A stretch of DNA of 64,000 nucleotides from Boswellia sacra (Eukaryota; Streptophyta; Magnoliopsida; Sapindales; Burseraceae), in the NCBI GenBank assembly GCA_013180625.2, contig SNVD02013093.1, positions 620,001 through 684,000 on the forward strand, written 5' to 3'. The translations under genes and the position numbers were made by a program. Of the stretch, positions 46,111 through 59,352 are shown in pieces; within the stretch, counting starts at the first letter, position 1, and each line of letters starts with the position of its first letter. The notes below the pieces were generated by a model that saw only the letters and a list, made by a program, of their open reading frames with translations, did not search any database and had not been told where the DNA came from.

Positions 46111-47438
46111 TGATAACTCAAGAATTATACACTTTTTAATGCTCTTTTCTTAATTAATTAGTTTGTTTTCAAGTTAAATGTGTTCTTTTTATGCTTATAT
46201 TGTTTTGTCTTTAGTTTTTTTGGTTGTAGAAAGCAAATGAAAGCAATTGGAGTAAGTTTGAAGCAAAAACATTCAAATTTGACCTCTGTCAAACAGCTAA
46301 GTTCTTAGAATTAACGGTATTTATCTATGAAGAACTTGATTATGAGCCATATAATATGAGATTTGTGGATGTCTAGTTTTTGTAGAGTTTTACAGTTTAT
46401 GAATATGAGTTGTGTACTGAAAGTTATGATCAAAAGAGTGAAGTTAGCGCAGAGCAGAAATTTGAAAGAACTAAAATAGAGCATATAAGGCAGAAATGTT
46501 GTGCCCCTGCATGATTTGTTTAGCGCTGCTACGCAACAACGACTTGAAATCATTATTGTCTCCTATATTGGAGTCCCAAAACCCTATACCTATAAATTAG
46601 ACTACATAGAACATGTTTGGGAGTTCCAAAGGGCAAGGAGGCCTAGGAGGATGACTGGGAGCAAGATTTCTTCATCAACTTCTAGTTTTTCTTTCTTTTC
46701 CCCTTGTTTTTATGTCTACAATTTTGATTTCTGTTTTGTTCGCATTCATCATGAACTAATTGTTTTCTAGGATTAGGATGTAGCCAAGTTTGATACTATA
46801 ATTATTTTTTCTTCAATATATTGATGTTTATTCAATCTTTGTTGAGTGAATTAATTATATGCTTATGGAAGCTTGATCACCTTTTCAATGATTTAAGGTA
46901 TAAATTAGACTGAGAAGTTGATTTAGATTAGTCCTTGACTAATATACCATAAATTGACATGAGATAGAGATATGATTGTGATTTGTGCAACTGTGTGTAA
47001 TTTCTTGTGCTTAGTAGGTGTTTATAGGTTGTTAGAATTGGCAAAGATGTAATTCTTCCTATAAATATACATTGTTGTTGCTTAAGAAAGGGTAACAAAT
47101 ATGTAAGTGAAATTGGCTGGCAACAAGTGAATTAACATTGATTTTATTGAGTTGAAATATTAGAGTGGGATAACTTAGGAGAAATCTAATACTCCAGATC
47201 TTTATTGGATTTATACAGCTTTAGTTTAGTATTATTCATTCTTAATTATTTGCTTAATTTTAGTTTAGTTATTTAGTTTATTTAGTTGAATTGAATTGCC
47301 ATTTAAAGTTAATTGTTCATATAAAACTAGAGTTAGATACGATTTGATAGTTAGTAATGCAGTCCTTATGGGATCGATGCTCTACTTATCACTTTATTAG
47401 TTGTTACGATTCTGTACACTTGCAGATTTTGCATAACA
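46111..47438 (+). repeat. 5' LTR (Athila-type element)
   Basis: Starts TGATAACTCAAG, ends GATTTTGCATAACA; 1328 bp. TATA-like cctataaatta near 46590. Confidence 0.95.
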
Positions 47439-47612
47439 AAGTTTTGGCGTCGTTGATGGGGATTGTTTGTTTTTACTAATATCAAGCTAAATAACTCTAT
47501 TTCAATTTGAATTTGTTTTCTTTTTAGTTAATTTTTAGTTTTTATTTTTGGTTGCTTGCGTGTTGATTTTAGGTACTTAATCATCAAGTTTAGGAAGCTA
47601 TAACAGCTGGCC

Positions 47613-48900
47613 ATGGGAATTAACTTTGCAACTATAGATGAATTAATATATCGAAGAATTTGTAGTATTAAGAGCTCAATTCGCAATCTTATCAAGACAA
47701 TTGGGAAATTTGAATGTGAGGGTAGTGTGTGAGTTTTGTGGTATCATCGTAGTGTTGATCGCCAAGTTGGGAACCTTTTTGCATGAACAAAGACCTACCA
47801 AACCCATTATGTGCCAAACTTTCAAGGGTAGCTATACTATCCTTACCCAAACACACATAACTCTTGGACTATCACAACTACTCATACAGTAATGATTAGA
47901 ACTTTTTTAATTCTTCATAAGTTCAGCCTCAACAAGAGAAAAGTAGATTGGAATAAGCTCTTGCTCAACTCAACGCCAATGTTTCTAAATTTTCAGCAAG
48001 CATTTCTCAATTCATGGTTGAGTCAAAGATCATGCAAGAAAACCATGAAGAATCCATAAGAAATCATGAAATGATAATGAGCCCATTAGAGAGTTTGAAA
48101 TTAGTGAGACCTCAAAAAGCGCTTCCAAGCAATACTGAAACAAATTTTCAAGAAGGACTGCAGGTGATCACATTGACAAGTGAGGAACAACTTAAACAAC
48201 CCCATGACAATTCCAAGGAAGCTGAGAACAACCACCACACATGCCCATTTGAGGAGAACATTGAGCAATCATATTTAGCAACATGACCACCACCTTACAC
48301 GCCACCAATCCCTTTTCCTCGACATCTCAAAAAGAGCCATTCAAATAAGCAATTTTATAAATTTCTTGATGTTTTTAAGAAATTACATATTAACATTCCC
48401 TTTATAGATTTGTTGGAACAAACACCAAGATTTGAGAGATTATGAAAGAAAGTTTATCCAACAAAAGGAAATTGGGAGAAGATGAAGTGATGATGGTAAA
48501 TGAGGAGTGTAGCACTACTTTGGGAAAGAAAGTGCTTCAAAAATTAAAAAGTTTAGGGGGTTTTTCTTGTCCCATTAGAAAAGAATTTTATAAATTTGGT
48601 GCTAACATTATTTTGATGGCATGTTCTAGATTTAAGAAACTTTGTCTTGATGGAGCAATACTGGCCATAATCTCTCTTCCATTAGGTTGCAAAAATAATC
48701 TGAAATTTGAAGATCTTGACACCAACACTTCAAGGTTGCAATCATTACTTCAACAACATCTTGAACTCGAGCTCAAACTACCAACACTTAAAGCAAAATC
48801 ATGTGAGGAGACTCATTTGGTCTCTAATGAAGTTGCATATGTCTTCAAAATTTTGAAAAGATTTTAACCTCAACTCCTATTGTTGTTGAACCGGATTGAA
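47613..48900 (+). pseudogene. Athila gag and protease start (broken)
   Basis: Frames in order: a Gag stretch with the CEFCG zinc-finger start (about 47730), then in another frame HHRSVDRQVGNLF and NTHNSWT. RPQKALPSNTETNFQEGLQV follows in 48014-48286, then PPIPFPRHLKKSHSNKQFYK (from 48300). KRKLGEDEVMMVNEECSTTL (48442-48867) leads into a decayed protease start (FGANIILMACSRFKKL, with the catalytic Asp region lost). The remaining stretch to 48867 no longer matches pol. Stops and shifts occur throughout. Confidence 0.8.
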
Positions 48901-50539
48901 TTAGCTTCAATATGCATAAGCTTTGAAAGTGGATACGAGTTTTCAAAAGCTTCATCATCAAGCGTTCACTTTCAAATGCAAATTCAAGGGAGTCCTCTAT
49001 GCTTCCTTTCTTTTTATTTCAAAAGTTTTCTTTATTTTAGGTGTTTTGCTTTGGCTTAAATTGTCTTAGAAGTGTTGATGTTTTTGTTTATAGTTTTTGT
49101 TTTGGATTAAGTTATGTGTTCATGTTTTTCTTATGTTAAAAAAATGTTTGGTTTTTGTTTGAAATGTGATGGCCTATGATAAGATAATGATAAAATAGAT
49201 GCATAACTCTTAGAAAATGATAAATGATGCATAAATCTGTGTGCTTGACTTATTTGTTGGTTTTGGCTTTACTTTTGATTCATTGAACACAAATTGAGCA
49301 CATAGCCATGATCATTGAGTTGTTTGTGCACTTGGAGAAGGTTTATATGATTTAAGTGTTTCATTAGATCTCAATGGATTCTGGAACCTATTTGATTGTC
49401 ACTTAAGGCAAAATCCTAGGCTACTCTACATTAGGGAAATGATTTAGGCCATTTTTGAATTATTTGAGCCTTTAAAAATCCAACCTTTGATTTAAATTGA
49501 TCCCTAGTTGTCCCATTTGAGCCTATTTTAACCTTTTTTTTTCTTTTCTAACTCATAAAATTTATCCTAGGCTATTGGATCTATCTAAATATTGCCCCTT
49601 ACTCATAAGCATGTAGATCATTCAACGTTATATTTTGAGCTATGCTATGGTTTTGGGAATTTATGGAATGTTAGGTTTAGTTATGGCTTTTAAAAGTGAG
49701 TTTTATTGTATATGTGAGGCTTTTAAGTTGATTGTGATTTTGTTCTCTCTTGTAAAAATAAATAAATAAAAATTTGAGAGCTACACCTTTGGTACATAAA
49801 AAAAATATATCAAACGAGTTTGAAGGTGTAGTATCTCTAAATTAAAAAAAAAATGAAAGAAATGACAAAAAAGGGAGAAGAACAAAAGAACAATTGAAAA
49901 GAAGCATTACGCTTGAGTGTTTGAGAAAAAAGAAAGAAATAAATAAGTTTTGTGCTACCGTTTCTTGTGGAAAGCAAATAAAGGGAAATTTTTTTATTGA
50001 AATTAAGTTTGGGGGAGTTACTTGGTAAATCCTTGTTGCAAGGTTAAGCTCTACATAATCTTGAGTGATTTATGTGCTTTATGGGTGATTTAAGCCACAT
50101 TAATAGCCTTTATCATACCTTTCACCCTAGTCAAACGTTACAAGCTTAATGAAGTTCTATTTGATCCTTGATGTTACGTTTGTCTACATTAGTGGAGAGT
50201 GACTTGAAAAGCAGGCCTGTTAAGTTCATATACTCATATCTCTATATTTAGAGATCAACATAATTCGCCTTTATGTACAAACTCATCCAAGTTACAAGTA
50301 ATGATATGAGACTGGCTAACCACACACACACACTTTAGGAATTAAAGGACAGCAATGTTGACTATGAGTTAAAATTCTAGACAAGTGCAAAGTTTTGAAT
50401 TTTCTTGGAGTCATAATTAAATGCAATTCTTGTGGCCTATCCACAATTCAAAGCAATTTAGTTATTTGAGATTTGTGATTGTTATTTTGTTTTTCTTTCG
50501 TTTACTTGAGGACAAGCAAAGTCCAGGCTTGAGGGTATT
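48900..50539. other. AT-rich 3' internal region of the Athila-type element
   Basis: No coding signal. Only the G-rich aagtttgggggagtt motif (about 50005) and the pre-LTR acttgaggacaagcaa motif (about 50502) stand out; A-rich tracts lie at 49745-49990. Confidence 0.6.
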
Positions 50540-51861
50540 TGATAACTCAAGAATTATACACTTTCTAATGCCTCTTTTCTTAACTAATTAGTTTGTTTTC
50601 AAGTTAAATGTGTTCCTTTTATGTTTATTTTGTTTTTTTTTTTTCAATTTATTTGATTGTATAAAGCAAATGAAAGCAATTCGAGTAAATTCGAAGTAAA
50701 AACTTCAAATTTCACCTCTGTCAGACAACCAAATTCTCAGAATTATCCATATTGATCTACAAAGAATCAAATTATGATTTATATACCATTGGAAAGCTAT
50801 GGATGTCTAGTTTCTATAAAATTTTACGATTCATGAATCCAAGTTGTGTACTAAAAGTTATGGTCAAAAGAGTGAAGTTAGCGTAGAGTAAAATTTCTAA
50901 AGAGCTGAAACAAAGCATATAAGGCAGAAAGGTTATCCCCCTGCACGATTTCCTTTGCAATGCTATGCAACAACAACTTAAAATCATGATTTTCTCCTAT
51001 TCTAGAGTCCTAAAACTTTATACCTATAAATTAGACTTCATAGAACTGTTTGGGAGTTCCAACAGGCCAAGGAGGCCTATGAGGACGGTTGGAGCAAGAT
51101 TTCTTCATCAACTTCTAGTTTTTCTTCCTTTTTCCCTTGTTTTTATGTCTACAATTTTGATTTTTGTTTTGTTTGCATTCATCATGAACTTTTTTTTTTT
51201 AGGGTTAGGATGTACCCAAATTTGATACTCTAATTATTTTTTCTTCAATATATTGATGTTTATTCAATCTTTGTCGAGTGAAATAATTATATGCTTAATG
51301 CTTATGGCATGATTTGAGGTATAAATTAGATAGAGAAATTGATTTATATTAGTCCTTGATTAATTTCCATAAATTGACATGAATAGAGATATGATTGTGA
51401 TTTGTGCAACCGTGTGTAATTGCTTGTGCTTAATGGGTGTTTATAGGTTGCTAGAATTGGCAAAGATGTAATTCTCCCTATAACTATAAATTGTTGTTGC
51501 TTGACAAAGAATAACAAATACATTAGCAAAATTGGTTAGCGACAGGTGAATAAACATTGATTTTATTGAGTTGAAATATTAGAGTAGGATAACTTACGTG
51601 AAATCTATTACCCTGGATCTTTGTTCATTGGATTTTTACAACTTTAATTTAGTGTTATTCATTCTTATTTACTTGCTTAATTTTAGTTCAGTCATTGAGT
51701 TTATTTAGTTGAATCGAATTGCCATTTAAAGTTAATTGTTCAAATAAAATTAGAGTTAGATACGGTTTGATAGTTAGTAATGCAGTTCTTGTAGGAATAA
51801 CACTCTATTTGTCACTTTATTATTTGCTACGATTCTGTGCACTTGTAGATTTTGCATAATA
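50540..51861 (+). repeat. 3' LTR (Athila-type element)
   Basis: Starts TGATAACTCAAG, ends GATTTTGCATAATA; 1322 bp. Clearly diverged from the 5' LTR by many substitutions and small indels, so the insertion is old. Confidence 0.95.
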
Positions 51862-52450
51862 ATGATACCATGAAGTGGTGGTAGACTCACATTGATAGTG
51901 AGAGACCATCACTTAGAATGTATGAATATGAAATGTATGCTTGAAAATGCTTGATAAGCAGTCAATAGACTCATATATGGTGATAAGGAATTTACTATTC
52001 ATCGAGTGTTGAATTACTTGCTTAGATTTAATATATGATATGCATGAATATGCCATGTATGGAATACTTTATCATGGAATATTTGAAGTGTTTAGAAGTA
52101 AAATCACTTTATGTTATTTTTGAAATTGTTGCAATCCTCCTCCTAGTCGCCCATATATGAAAGGAATGTAATTCAATGCTGCTCCCTTTTTCTTTGTATG
52201 AATATACAACTACCTTAATTGAAAATCAACTTACTTGTCTTTAATAAGATAAAATCGAAAGCATGTGTGCATAAAAATGAGCAACTTAAATGGACTATAT
52301 AACAAATTCAAACTATTTTTATTTAGTATTTCCTAGTGGAGATTTGATTTATATCCGAGCGAGTTGAATGGCTCGTACCTAACTTTCCGAACCTATCTCT
52401 AAGGGGATGAGGATAGTTTAGGTCCCGAAAGGAGGGATTAGATTGCAACT
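51862..52450 (+). mobile_element. LTR-like sequence, right part (continues 45040-46110)
   Basis: It begins with the ATGAT duplication. Blocks shared with 8735-9110: gaaaggaatgtaattcaatg, ccctttttctttgtatgaat, cctagtggag-ttgat, and atgaggatagtttaggtcc. The right end is not defined; 52450-52640 has short duplicated motifs (caacttcattctcca, ctttggcaagatgaa). Confidence 0.5.
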
Positions 52451-52679
52451 TCATTCTCCATTTTTTTAATAAAAAATTGTGTGGCAACTTCATTCTCCAG
52501 ATGTGCCCATGGCTTATTTGTATTCCCTTAAGTCTCAAAAAAGCCTTTGACATAATATCATGGTCGCAAGTGCTTTGGCAAGATGAAAGTTGGCAATTGC
52601 TTTGGCAAGATGAACTAGTTCAACTAGGTTTGAAGCAATAGAAGCACTTTTATTAAAACAAAAAGTAGTTTTTTTGGCC

Positions 52680-54140
52680 TAATTGACAAGACATATAATC
52701 AAAAGTCTTGGAAGAAACCAAACGTAATAACACATTGAAGATCAAAGGCTGAAGATAAGACAAGGATGCATGTCCTAAATGAGAATGCCATAGACTTAAT
52801 AGAGTATTTGTGACACTTATTTGTATCAATATAGCAGCTATAGAAGGGACTTGAAGATGAGAGAGAGTAAATAGACGACCAACTTTATGACATGTCCCAA
52901 TGGTCTAATAGTTTACGAATCCTGTAAAATAGAACCAGTGGAAGAGAAATGAACGTCATATCCTGAATCACACAATTGACCAACTAACAACAAGTTCAAG
53001 GAAAGCTTTGGAGTAGGAATTTGGAACATGAAAATTGGATGTCAAAATGGAACCAACATGACTTACGTGAAGTGTGGACCTATCAGCAATGTGAATGGTG
53101 GAAATATTAATAGCAAGAGGTTTAGTGTAAAAGTTTAAAGGATCAGATGTCGTATGATCTTAGCACGTAGAATCAATGAAGTAAATGGTGTTACCTGAGA
53201 TGCCAAAAATAGTGAAAGCATAATGGAGTATAGGTTGGGACAAAACCTGATTGACAATAGCCTCAATATCTGTAGTGGAAATAGATGAGTTTATAGAAGA
53301 AGGCTCTATCGAGATAGAAGTAGTCATGGGTACAAGTATGGTAAACTTCTTTTTAGCAAATTTAAGCATTTGTCAATTGTATGGTCAGTTTTTTTACAGT
53401 ATTTGCAAAACAATTCCTTGGAATGGTTGGAACGTTTTGTCTAACTTGAAGAGTTAGGTAATACAACTGTAATAGCAAGATTTGTATCAGATGGAGTGTT
53501 GATAGATTGTTGAGCTTGCAATGTGATTTTTCGTGTCTCTTTAGAAAAAATTTCTATGAGAGTAGTATCTAAAGTAGGAAGAGGCTTACAACAAAGTAAA
53601 AAGCTCGAGCATTCTCAAAATCATTAGTCAAAGCCATGAGAAATTGATTCAATCTCAACTTATCATGATATTCATAAATAAAATTGAATCTTCTTTACAA
53701 ATCATCGAGGTTTAGACAAGGCAAGCTGATCCAAAAGGAAACTCATCTTAGAATAAAACTCATGGATAGACTAACCTAGGGACTACTGCTTGTTATGAAG
53801 GGTAGTGAGAAGTCGGAATTGTTGTGTCACGTAACCAAAGACGCAATGAGCAGATAAGAAATCTCAAACCTCTTTTGTTGTCTCAAAATGCCCAAATGGC
53901 ATGTTGATGGAAGGAACTAATTTGTTTGTAATCAATGTAATGATCTTTTGATTATTACTATCCCAATCATCAATACGAGCTTCAAAAGTTGAGGATGTCT
54001 CAAAACTTTCTTTTACAACAGGTTTTTCTTAATTTCTCCCATGGCATAACATCAAAGTCTCTAGCCTTTTAAATAACTTCACATAGCTTGAGCCCAGTGA
54101 GTGTAGCTGGAACCATTGAGAATGATTGTAATATGTTAAG
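52680..54140 (-). pseudogene. copia gag, protease and GAG-pre-integrase (broken)
   Basis: Gag is readable from about 54000 (FEARIDDWDSNNQKIITLIT; LVPSINMPFGHFETTKEV, then a stop) through LDQLALSKP. An intact CCHC knuckle, CKYCKKTDHTIDKC, lies near 53375-53415. The protease follows (NTIYFIDSTC, the usual WxIDSA motif with Thr for Ala, then a stop at 53160), with HVSHVGSILTSNF (about 53050). The pre-integrase LWHSHLGHASLS lies near 52770. Several stops and frame changes. Sequence left of 52680 no longer matches copia. Confidence 0.85.
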
Positions 54141-54681
54141 CAATATCTGAATGACTTTGAGCCATCAAAAAAACCAAAGAAGCACAACCAAAAAAAAAAT
54201 GGCACGAATCGAAAAGACGGTCGAAATCAACTCTGGTCAATGATTGAAGTAAAAGAAAAAAGTCAACTTTAATCAACATTCAAAGTCAACCATGGTCAAG
54301 GATCAAAGTCAACTTGCTGACTGTGCTTATTGGATGGGCTTGATGATATATTTGGGCTTTCTGATTGTGCTTGTTGACTAGGCTTGCTGATGTTGCTGGA
54401 CTTGTTTTGGATGGGCTTGTACTTGGCTGGGTTTTGGAATGGTTGAACAACATGCCTTCACTAGAGAAGGCAATTTGCAAAAGGGGTAGAAAGGCAACCT
54501 GCAAGAGAAAACCACCGGATTGAAGATGCAGATTGTTAGAAAACCCATTGGCAAAGGAATAAAAACATTGGGACCACCTAGAAATAAACCAAGTGAAAAA
54601 GCAGAAGACCATTGGAAAAAACACCCAAGTGGAAAGAAAACTTTTGTAATAAAAAAGACCACTTTAGTGGCTCTGAGACCA

Positions 54682-54912
54682 TGAAACATAGATGGAGAGA
54701 AAATTAAGAATGAATTGTGTTCTCTGTATATGTCTTATCAAGAGCACAAAAATGGCATTTATACATGTGAAATACAATCGAAATAGATAAATACAATCAA
54801 AAAGATAATTGCAATCAACTATACAATCAATCAGGAAATAATTACAATCAATTAATAAATCAATACTTTATAGTCAAGGGATGTGAAACCCTTAACTATA
54901 GTTATGTTAACA
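54682..54912 (-). repeat. copia 5' LTR, 231 bp
   Basis: On the minus strand it starts TGTTAACATAAC and ends ATGTTTCA next to the primer site. TATA box TGTATAAATGCC lies near 54755-54768. Confidence 0.85.
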
Positions 54913-55440
54913 AGAACGATGAACTATCAGCTTTGAGAGGCAATCTCCTAGACCAAATCTAATCTAAGTTAACCTAATCCAAATACCTTAAAATAAAATG
55001 AAAAAAATCAGAGCTTAGACACAATTATTAAAAAATGAAATAGGGAAAAGAACAGCAACTTTTATTATTGCTTCAGCAGAAACCTTCAAACACATCTTGA
55101 TCGCTACCTGTGAAACCTTCTCCTCCACAAAGAATTCGACACACATCCACCATATCACCAACTGAAATCAAAATCAAAAACCAAATTGGGGAATAGAGGG
55201 AACGGAGAGAGAGAGAGAGAGAGTTAGGGTAGAGAATAAGAGAAAAGACAAAAAGGTAGTTAAGGAGCATCTACAGTATGCAATGGCTTCTGATGTGCTA
55301 TTGCCACCCGCTGTGTGACAGAGGGGAGGAGAGGAGTAGAGAGAGCGATAGCCATCTGTAGTTTTTAAACTATACATAAGGGCACATATATAATTAAACT
55401 TCCATAGATTAGTTAGCAACCGTTTGACCAATGGAATCCG
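54913..55440 (-). other. Possible exon region of an unidentified gene
   Basis: On the minus strand a C/T-rich leader with (CT)n near 55208-55223 leads to TTTTGATTTCAG/TTGGTGAT, then ATGGTGGATGTGTGTCG opening a short frame (MVDVCRILCGGEGFTG) that ends either at a donor-like CACAG/GTAGCG or in frame at FEGFC-stop (55073). This looks like a 5' exon but no protein family is recognised. The copia insertion at 54912 lies immediately downstream. Confidence 0.25.
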
Positions 55441-58400
55441 TTAATGAGGGGTTCAATCGATGAATTTTGTAAAAGGCTAAGGGTAGGTGTTGATAAGATT
55501 TTTCAAAAATTGAATCCGAATGATTTTTTTTTTTGTGAAAACCTTGGGGTAGTAAGTGATATTGATTCGTACTTTAATTCAGTTTTGTCTCTTGCCTAAT
55601 AAGACTGCAAGTATGCATTCATCTCAAAACCAAATCTCTGTATGCATCAAATTTTTTGTTTACTCTATTCAAGTAACTTCCATTAATTTTATCACAATTT
55701 ACTATAATCCACAAGTGATGAAACTCTGTTCATCCCTTCAGAAAATTGGGAGAGATTGTGAATAGTGAATTACACCACCACTAGTCCCCAAAAACACCCC
55801 AAATATGGAGTCAGACAACCAAACCAAACTAAAAACTTTAGGAGTATCAATAACAACTTGCCAACGACCCTGTATACCCATCTTTTGTTTAAGCAATCTA
55901 ACTATACCTCACATTTAGATATACTATGAAATTACAAATTTATCCTTAATTAAACGGAAGGTGGGGTTTAGTGAGTTCAAAGATTGGGGTCAAATAGAAC
56001 GACTATAAATTATAGAAACCTAGGAGGTTGAGCTTTGAAAAGGAGAAGCTAAAAAGCCTAAGGCTAACTTTGTCAAGCGCCATGTTACTAAGCACAAGTC
56101 GAGACACGTGCCTAGAATACCAAAGGGAGCAACAAACCACTTGCTACAATCAAAACCCCTAAAAAGGAGAGAAAGCGCCCATTACCTACATGGTAAACAT
56201 GGGGAAGACCTGTACTTCCCACTCATAGACGGAATAAGGAAATTGATGAAGAAGGGACAAATTCTATCAACAGTAAAATTTAAAATTTTTAAATAAAAAT
56301 AATCAATATTTATTTAATACAATTAAATTTGTTTTTAACATGATTTCAAATTTGAAAGTGTTATGTGATATCAAATTTGTAATACTAATATTGTCGGTAA
56401 CTATAGTATAATCCTTGTAAAATATATTACATTATTGTTTGACCTTAATCTTTATTTGATTTTGTAAATGAATATTTTGACAAAGTTAAATATGTAAACA
56501 CTCTATCAAAGCTTCCAAAGTATATACCGTATGCATGTTTGAGAATACAAAATCCAAGAAAAAAACACTTATAAATGTCATCCGATAGATACCAAATTCT
56601 AATATTAAAGCATATTAGATGAATCATAAATAAAGTGAGTAAGAAATGAAAGAACAAATTATTAACTTTTAGGTTTTGAAAATTTGATTCATAAAATGAA
56701 ATGAGAAAGAGAAGTAAGAATAAATTTTGCTTTAATTTTATGGGTAAATTTGAGAATTTCTAAACATATTTAGGTTATTTGATTTATTGCAAATTTTTCT
56801 TAAAAAATTATGAAGGACAATTGCCCCTCCTTGTCCTCCCTTGCCTCGTCTCTGGCCCCACTTGTAGCTTAACCATTATCAATTGATAGTTACTAGCAGT
56901 TACCGTGGTTAAATAATTTTGCCACAAGCTAAATTAAGCCCTAAAGAAGCCTCACCTCTATGAATAAAACTCTGAGGGAAACTACTGGTAATTAAGCAAC
57001 GCTATCTTAACTAAATAAGTCAATTTTCTAATACACATACTCATATTTTGGTCATTGACTTAAGAATTGAGTGGAAATGCCAACAAATGTAATCCTATTG
57101 GCACCACTAATGATTGTAGTGATGATTGTAGGGAGGTAGGCTTGAAACCAACCATTTCTTTTATTTTCCTATATTTTTCCAATTTTGCAAGGAAATTTGG
57201 GCCAACCAATTTTAAAAAAAAAAAAATAGTAAATATCATCAAGGACCTTGAACAAAAACCTAATAACAAATACGATCCTAAACTTTGATCAAATATTAAT
57301 GATGACTTTGTTATTAGTGAAAGTCCATTAAAGTTAAAAACAAAAGGGTAAAGCAGTAAAACCATCAATATCTAATGATAGACTTTAAATCACCACAACC
57401 ACAAACTTAATAATTAAAAAAAATAAGAATAATAATTTCTAAGCTTTGATAACAATAATTTTGAAAATTAAAAATTAAAGCAAATTAAAATCTCAAAATA
57501 ACAAAAAATTAAAATTATTATGCCTCAATAGTAATTAATTTGAATTAAATCTCAAAATAACAAAAAAAATCCTAATAAAAAATCAATTATAAAGATAATA
57601 ATTCTTAAGCCTCAATAATATTACTTCAAAAATTGAAAAATTAGATTAATTAAAATCCAAATATAATCAAAAGCCTAATAATTAATAATTCCTAAGCCTC
57701 AAAATATTAATATGAAAATTAGAAAATCAGAACGAATTAAAATCCCAAAGTAATGAAAATACAAATAATTAATAAATAAATATAAAAGGGGTCAAGGTAT
57801 AGAATGTTTTTGTTTTCCAAATACTAATTGTAGTTACAATTTTATAATCAGTCAATATCAATCTATCAACTATTGGAAGAACATGACCATAATTATGTAG
57901 TTGTTGCAATAAAGATGGAGGTGCCCAGCCAGCATTGTCATCTTCCTTTGACACCCCCCATCAAGTATTCATTTTAGACGGTTGTGATATCTGCTTTTTG
58001 TCCCCATCAGATTAGATGGATAGAGCAAGTTCCATTTTCTGTTATGTGTACACAACTACAATAAAATTCCATTAATTGGTCTTCATGTTTGTTCTTATTT
58101 AAAGTTGATGTCTCCAGCAAATAAAAATAGAAATTTTTTCAGCCTTTTTCAAGACTCTCAAAGACACACAAACAGCAACAAAACAATGGACAAAAATACA
58201 GTTCAATCAGTGCAGACAGAGAGAAAAAAATAGGAAAAATAGAAGATTAAATGTATGAACTGCAGTGCATTGTTTGCTACTGCTGTGAACTTCTTCGTTT
58301 TCAGTTCAGTCTTCTTTTATTTGCTTTTCACACTTGTTACATTGATTTAGGCTCATATTTATAAGCCAACAGCTACAACAACAACCACACATTTTGGTTG

Positions 58401-58930
58401 ATTTTAGTCACAAATAAAAGCAGTGGTGAACTTTAATTCACATACAATAGTGCACATTAAAGTAGAAACTTAATGCATGTAGAGTAGACTCCACCAGCAT
58501 TAGTGCACATTATCATTAACAGTTATGTATTCTTGCCTGCACAAGGTTATGTCTATATGAGATGATCCCTCTGTTTCAGACCTTTCATCATTTTAAAATA
58601 TTTTGTCTTTAAAATAATTTTAACTTAAGATTTTTGTGTCCTTATTTCAGACCTTTCACATTTTCATGATAAAATGAGTACATATCAATTCAAGATTGTT
58701 TCTTTGTTCAAAGCCACAATGATATTACAGACAAAATTCAATTCAATGTATGAAGAGAAACACACATTCGAGCACAGAACATCATCACAAGTTTCGAGCG
58801 TTCCATATTAACTAATGTGCTTAGTCTTGCTCCAACACCCCCTCTTTATCTCCAGGCATACACGAACGCACACAAATGTATACACAACCTAAAAGTATAG
58901 ATGATTACATCAAGATAATGATAGAAGTAT
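55440..58930. other. Intergenic AT-rich interval, no confirmed gene
   Basis: Only weak signals. A degenerate tandem repeat of 85-100 bp occurs at about 57400-57780 (aataattcttaagcctcaataat...aattaaaatc blocks). A minus-strand open stretch at 57769-57954 contains DDNAGWAPPSLLQQLHNYGH, which has protein-like composition but matches nothing I know. No RNA gene seen. Confidence 0.4.
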
Positions 58931-58931
58931 G

Positions 58932-59136
58932 ATCATAACATCATTAAAAGCTAATGGTGATTCATGAAAGTAAATTACATGAATCATGACAGAATCCACA
59001 CGTATAAAAGCCACAGTCTATAAAGCATTTACAGAACTAAAATACAGCATATAAAGGAGCAGCTTAACTTTAATTTAAAAAACGAAAAAAAGACCTTGAC
59101 AAGAATCATAACATCATTAAAAGCTAATGGTGATTC
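58932..59136 (+). repeat. Short direct repeat (about 33 bp, two copies)
   Basis: A block beginning atcataacatcattaaaagc and ending ctaatggtgattca occurs at about 58932-58964 and 59103-59136 without mismatch, about 170 bp apart. Confidence 0.85.
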
Positions 59137-59352
59137 AAGCTTAGATAATCATAACTTCAATCCTCGTAACCTTTTCAAGCTTAGATAACATCAATTTCGA
59201 ATTATAACAAAACAACAATAATAAACAAGTAAAGATTAGAGAGAAAATGAGTGCACCTTATCTTCTGTTATCACTGATTGACGAGTAGGGAAGACGAAGA
59301 CTTGAAGAGTAAAGCAAGCAATGATGAGCTGAAGTTGCGAGGCAGACAAGAG

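Larger units (their letters stand above)
46111..51861 (+). mobile_element. Complete non-autonomous Athila-type Ty3 element
   Basis: LTRs are 46111-47438 and 50540-51861, flanked by a perfect 5 bp duplication ATGAT (46106-46110 and 51862-51866). After the 5' LTR comes the primer-binding region TTTTGGCGTCGTTGATGGGG; before the 3' LTR is acttgaggacaagcaaagtcc...gagggtatt, the usual Athila pre-LTR motif. The interior (3.1 kb) holds decayed gag and a protease start only, then an AT-rich 3' region with aagtttgggggagtt (about 50005). No RT, RNase H or integrase is seen. Confidence 0.95.
52640..54912 (-). mobile_element. Ty1/copia element, 5' part with small LTR
   Basis: On the minus strand: 5' LTR (54682-54912), primer-binding site TGGTCTCAGAGCC (54669-54681), leader, gag, zinc knuckle, protease and GAG-pre-integrase. 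Integrase, RT and the 3' LTR are missing to the left. All coding parts are broken. Confidence 0.85.

Noticed and set aside
54286..54689. Two overlapping minus-strand frames of 103-112 codons
   Set aside because: They lie between the copia primer site and gag start and have no domain; treated as leader.
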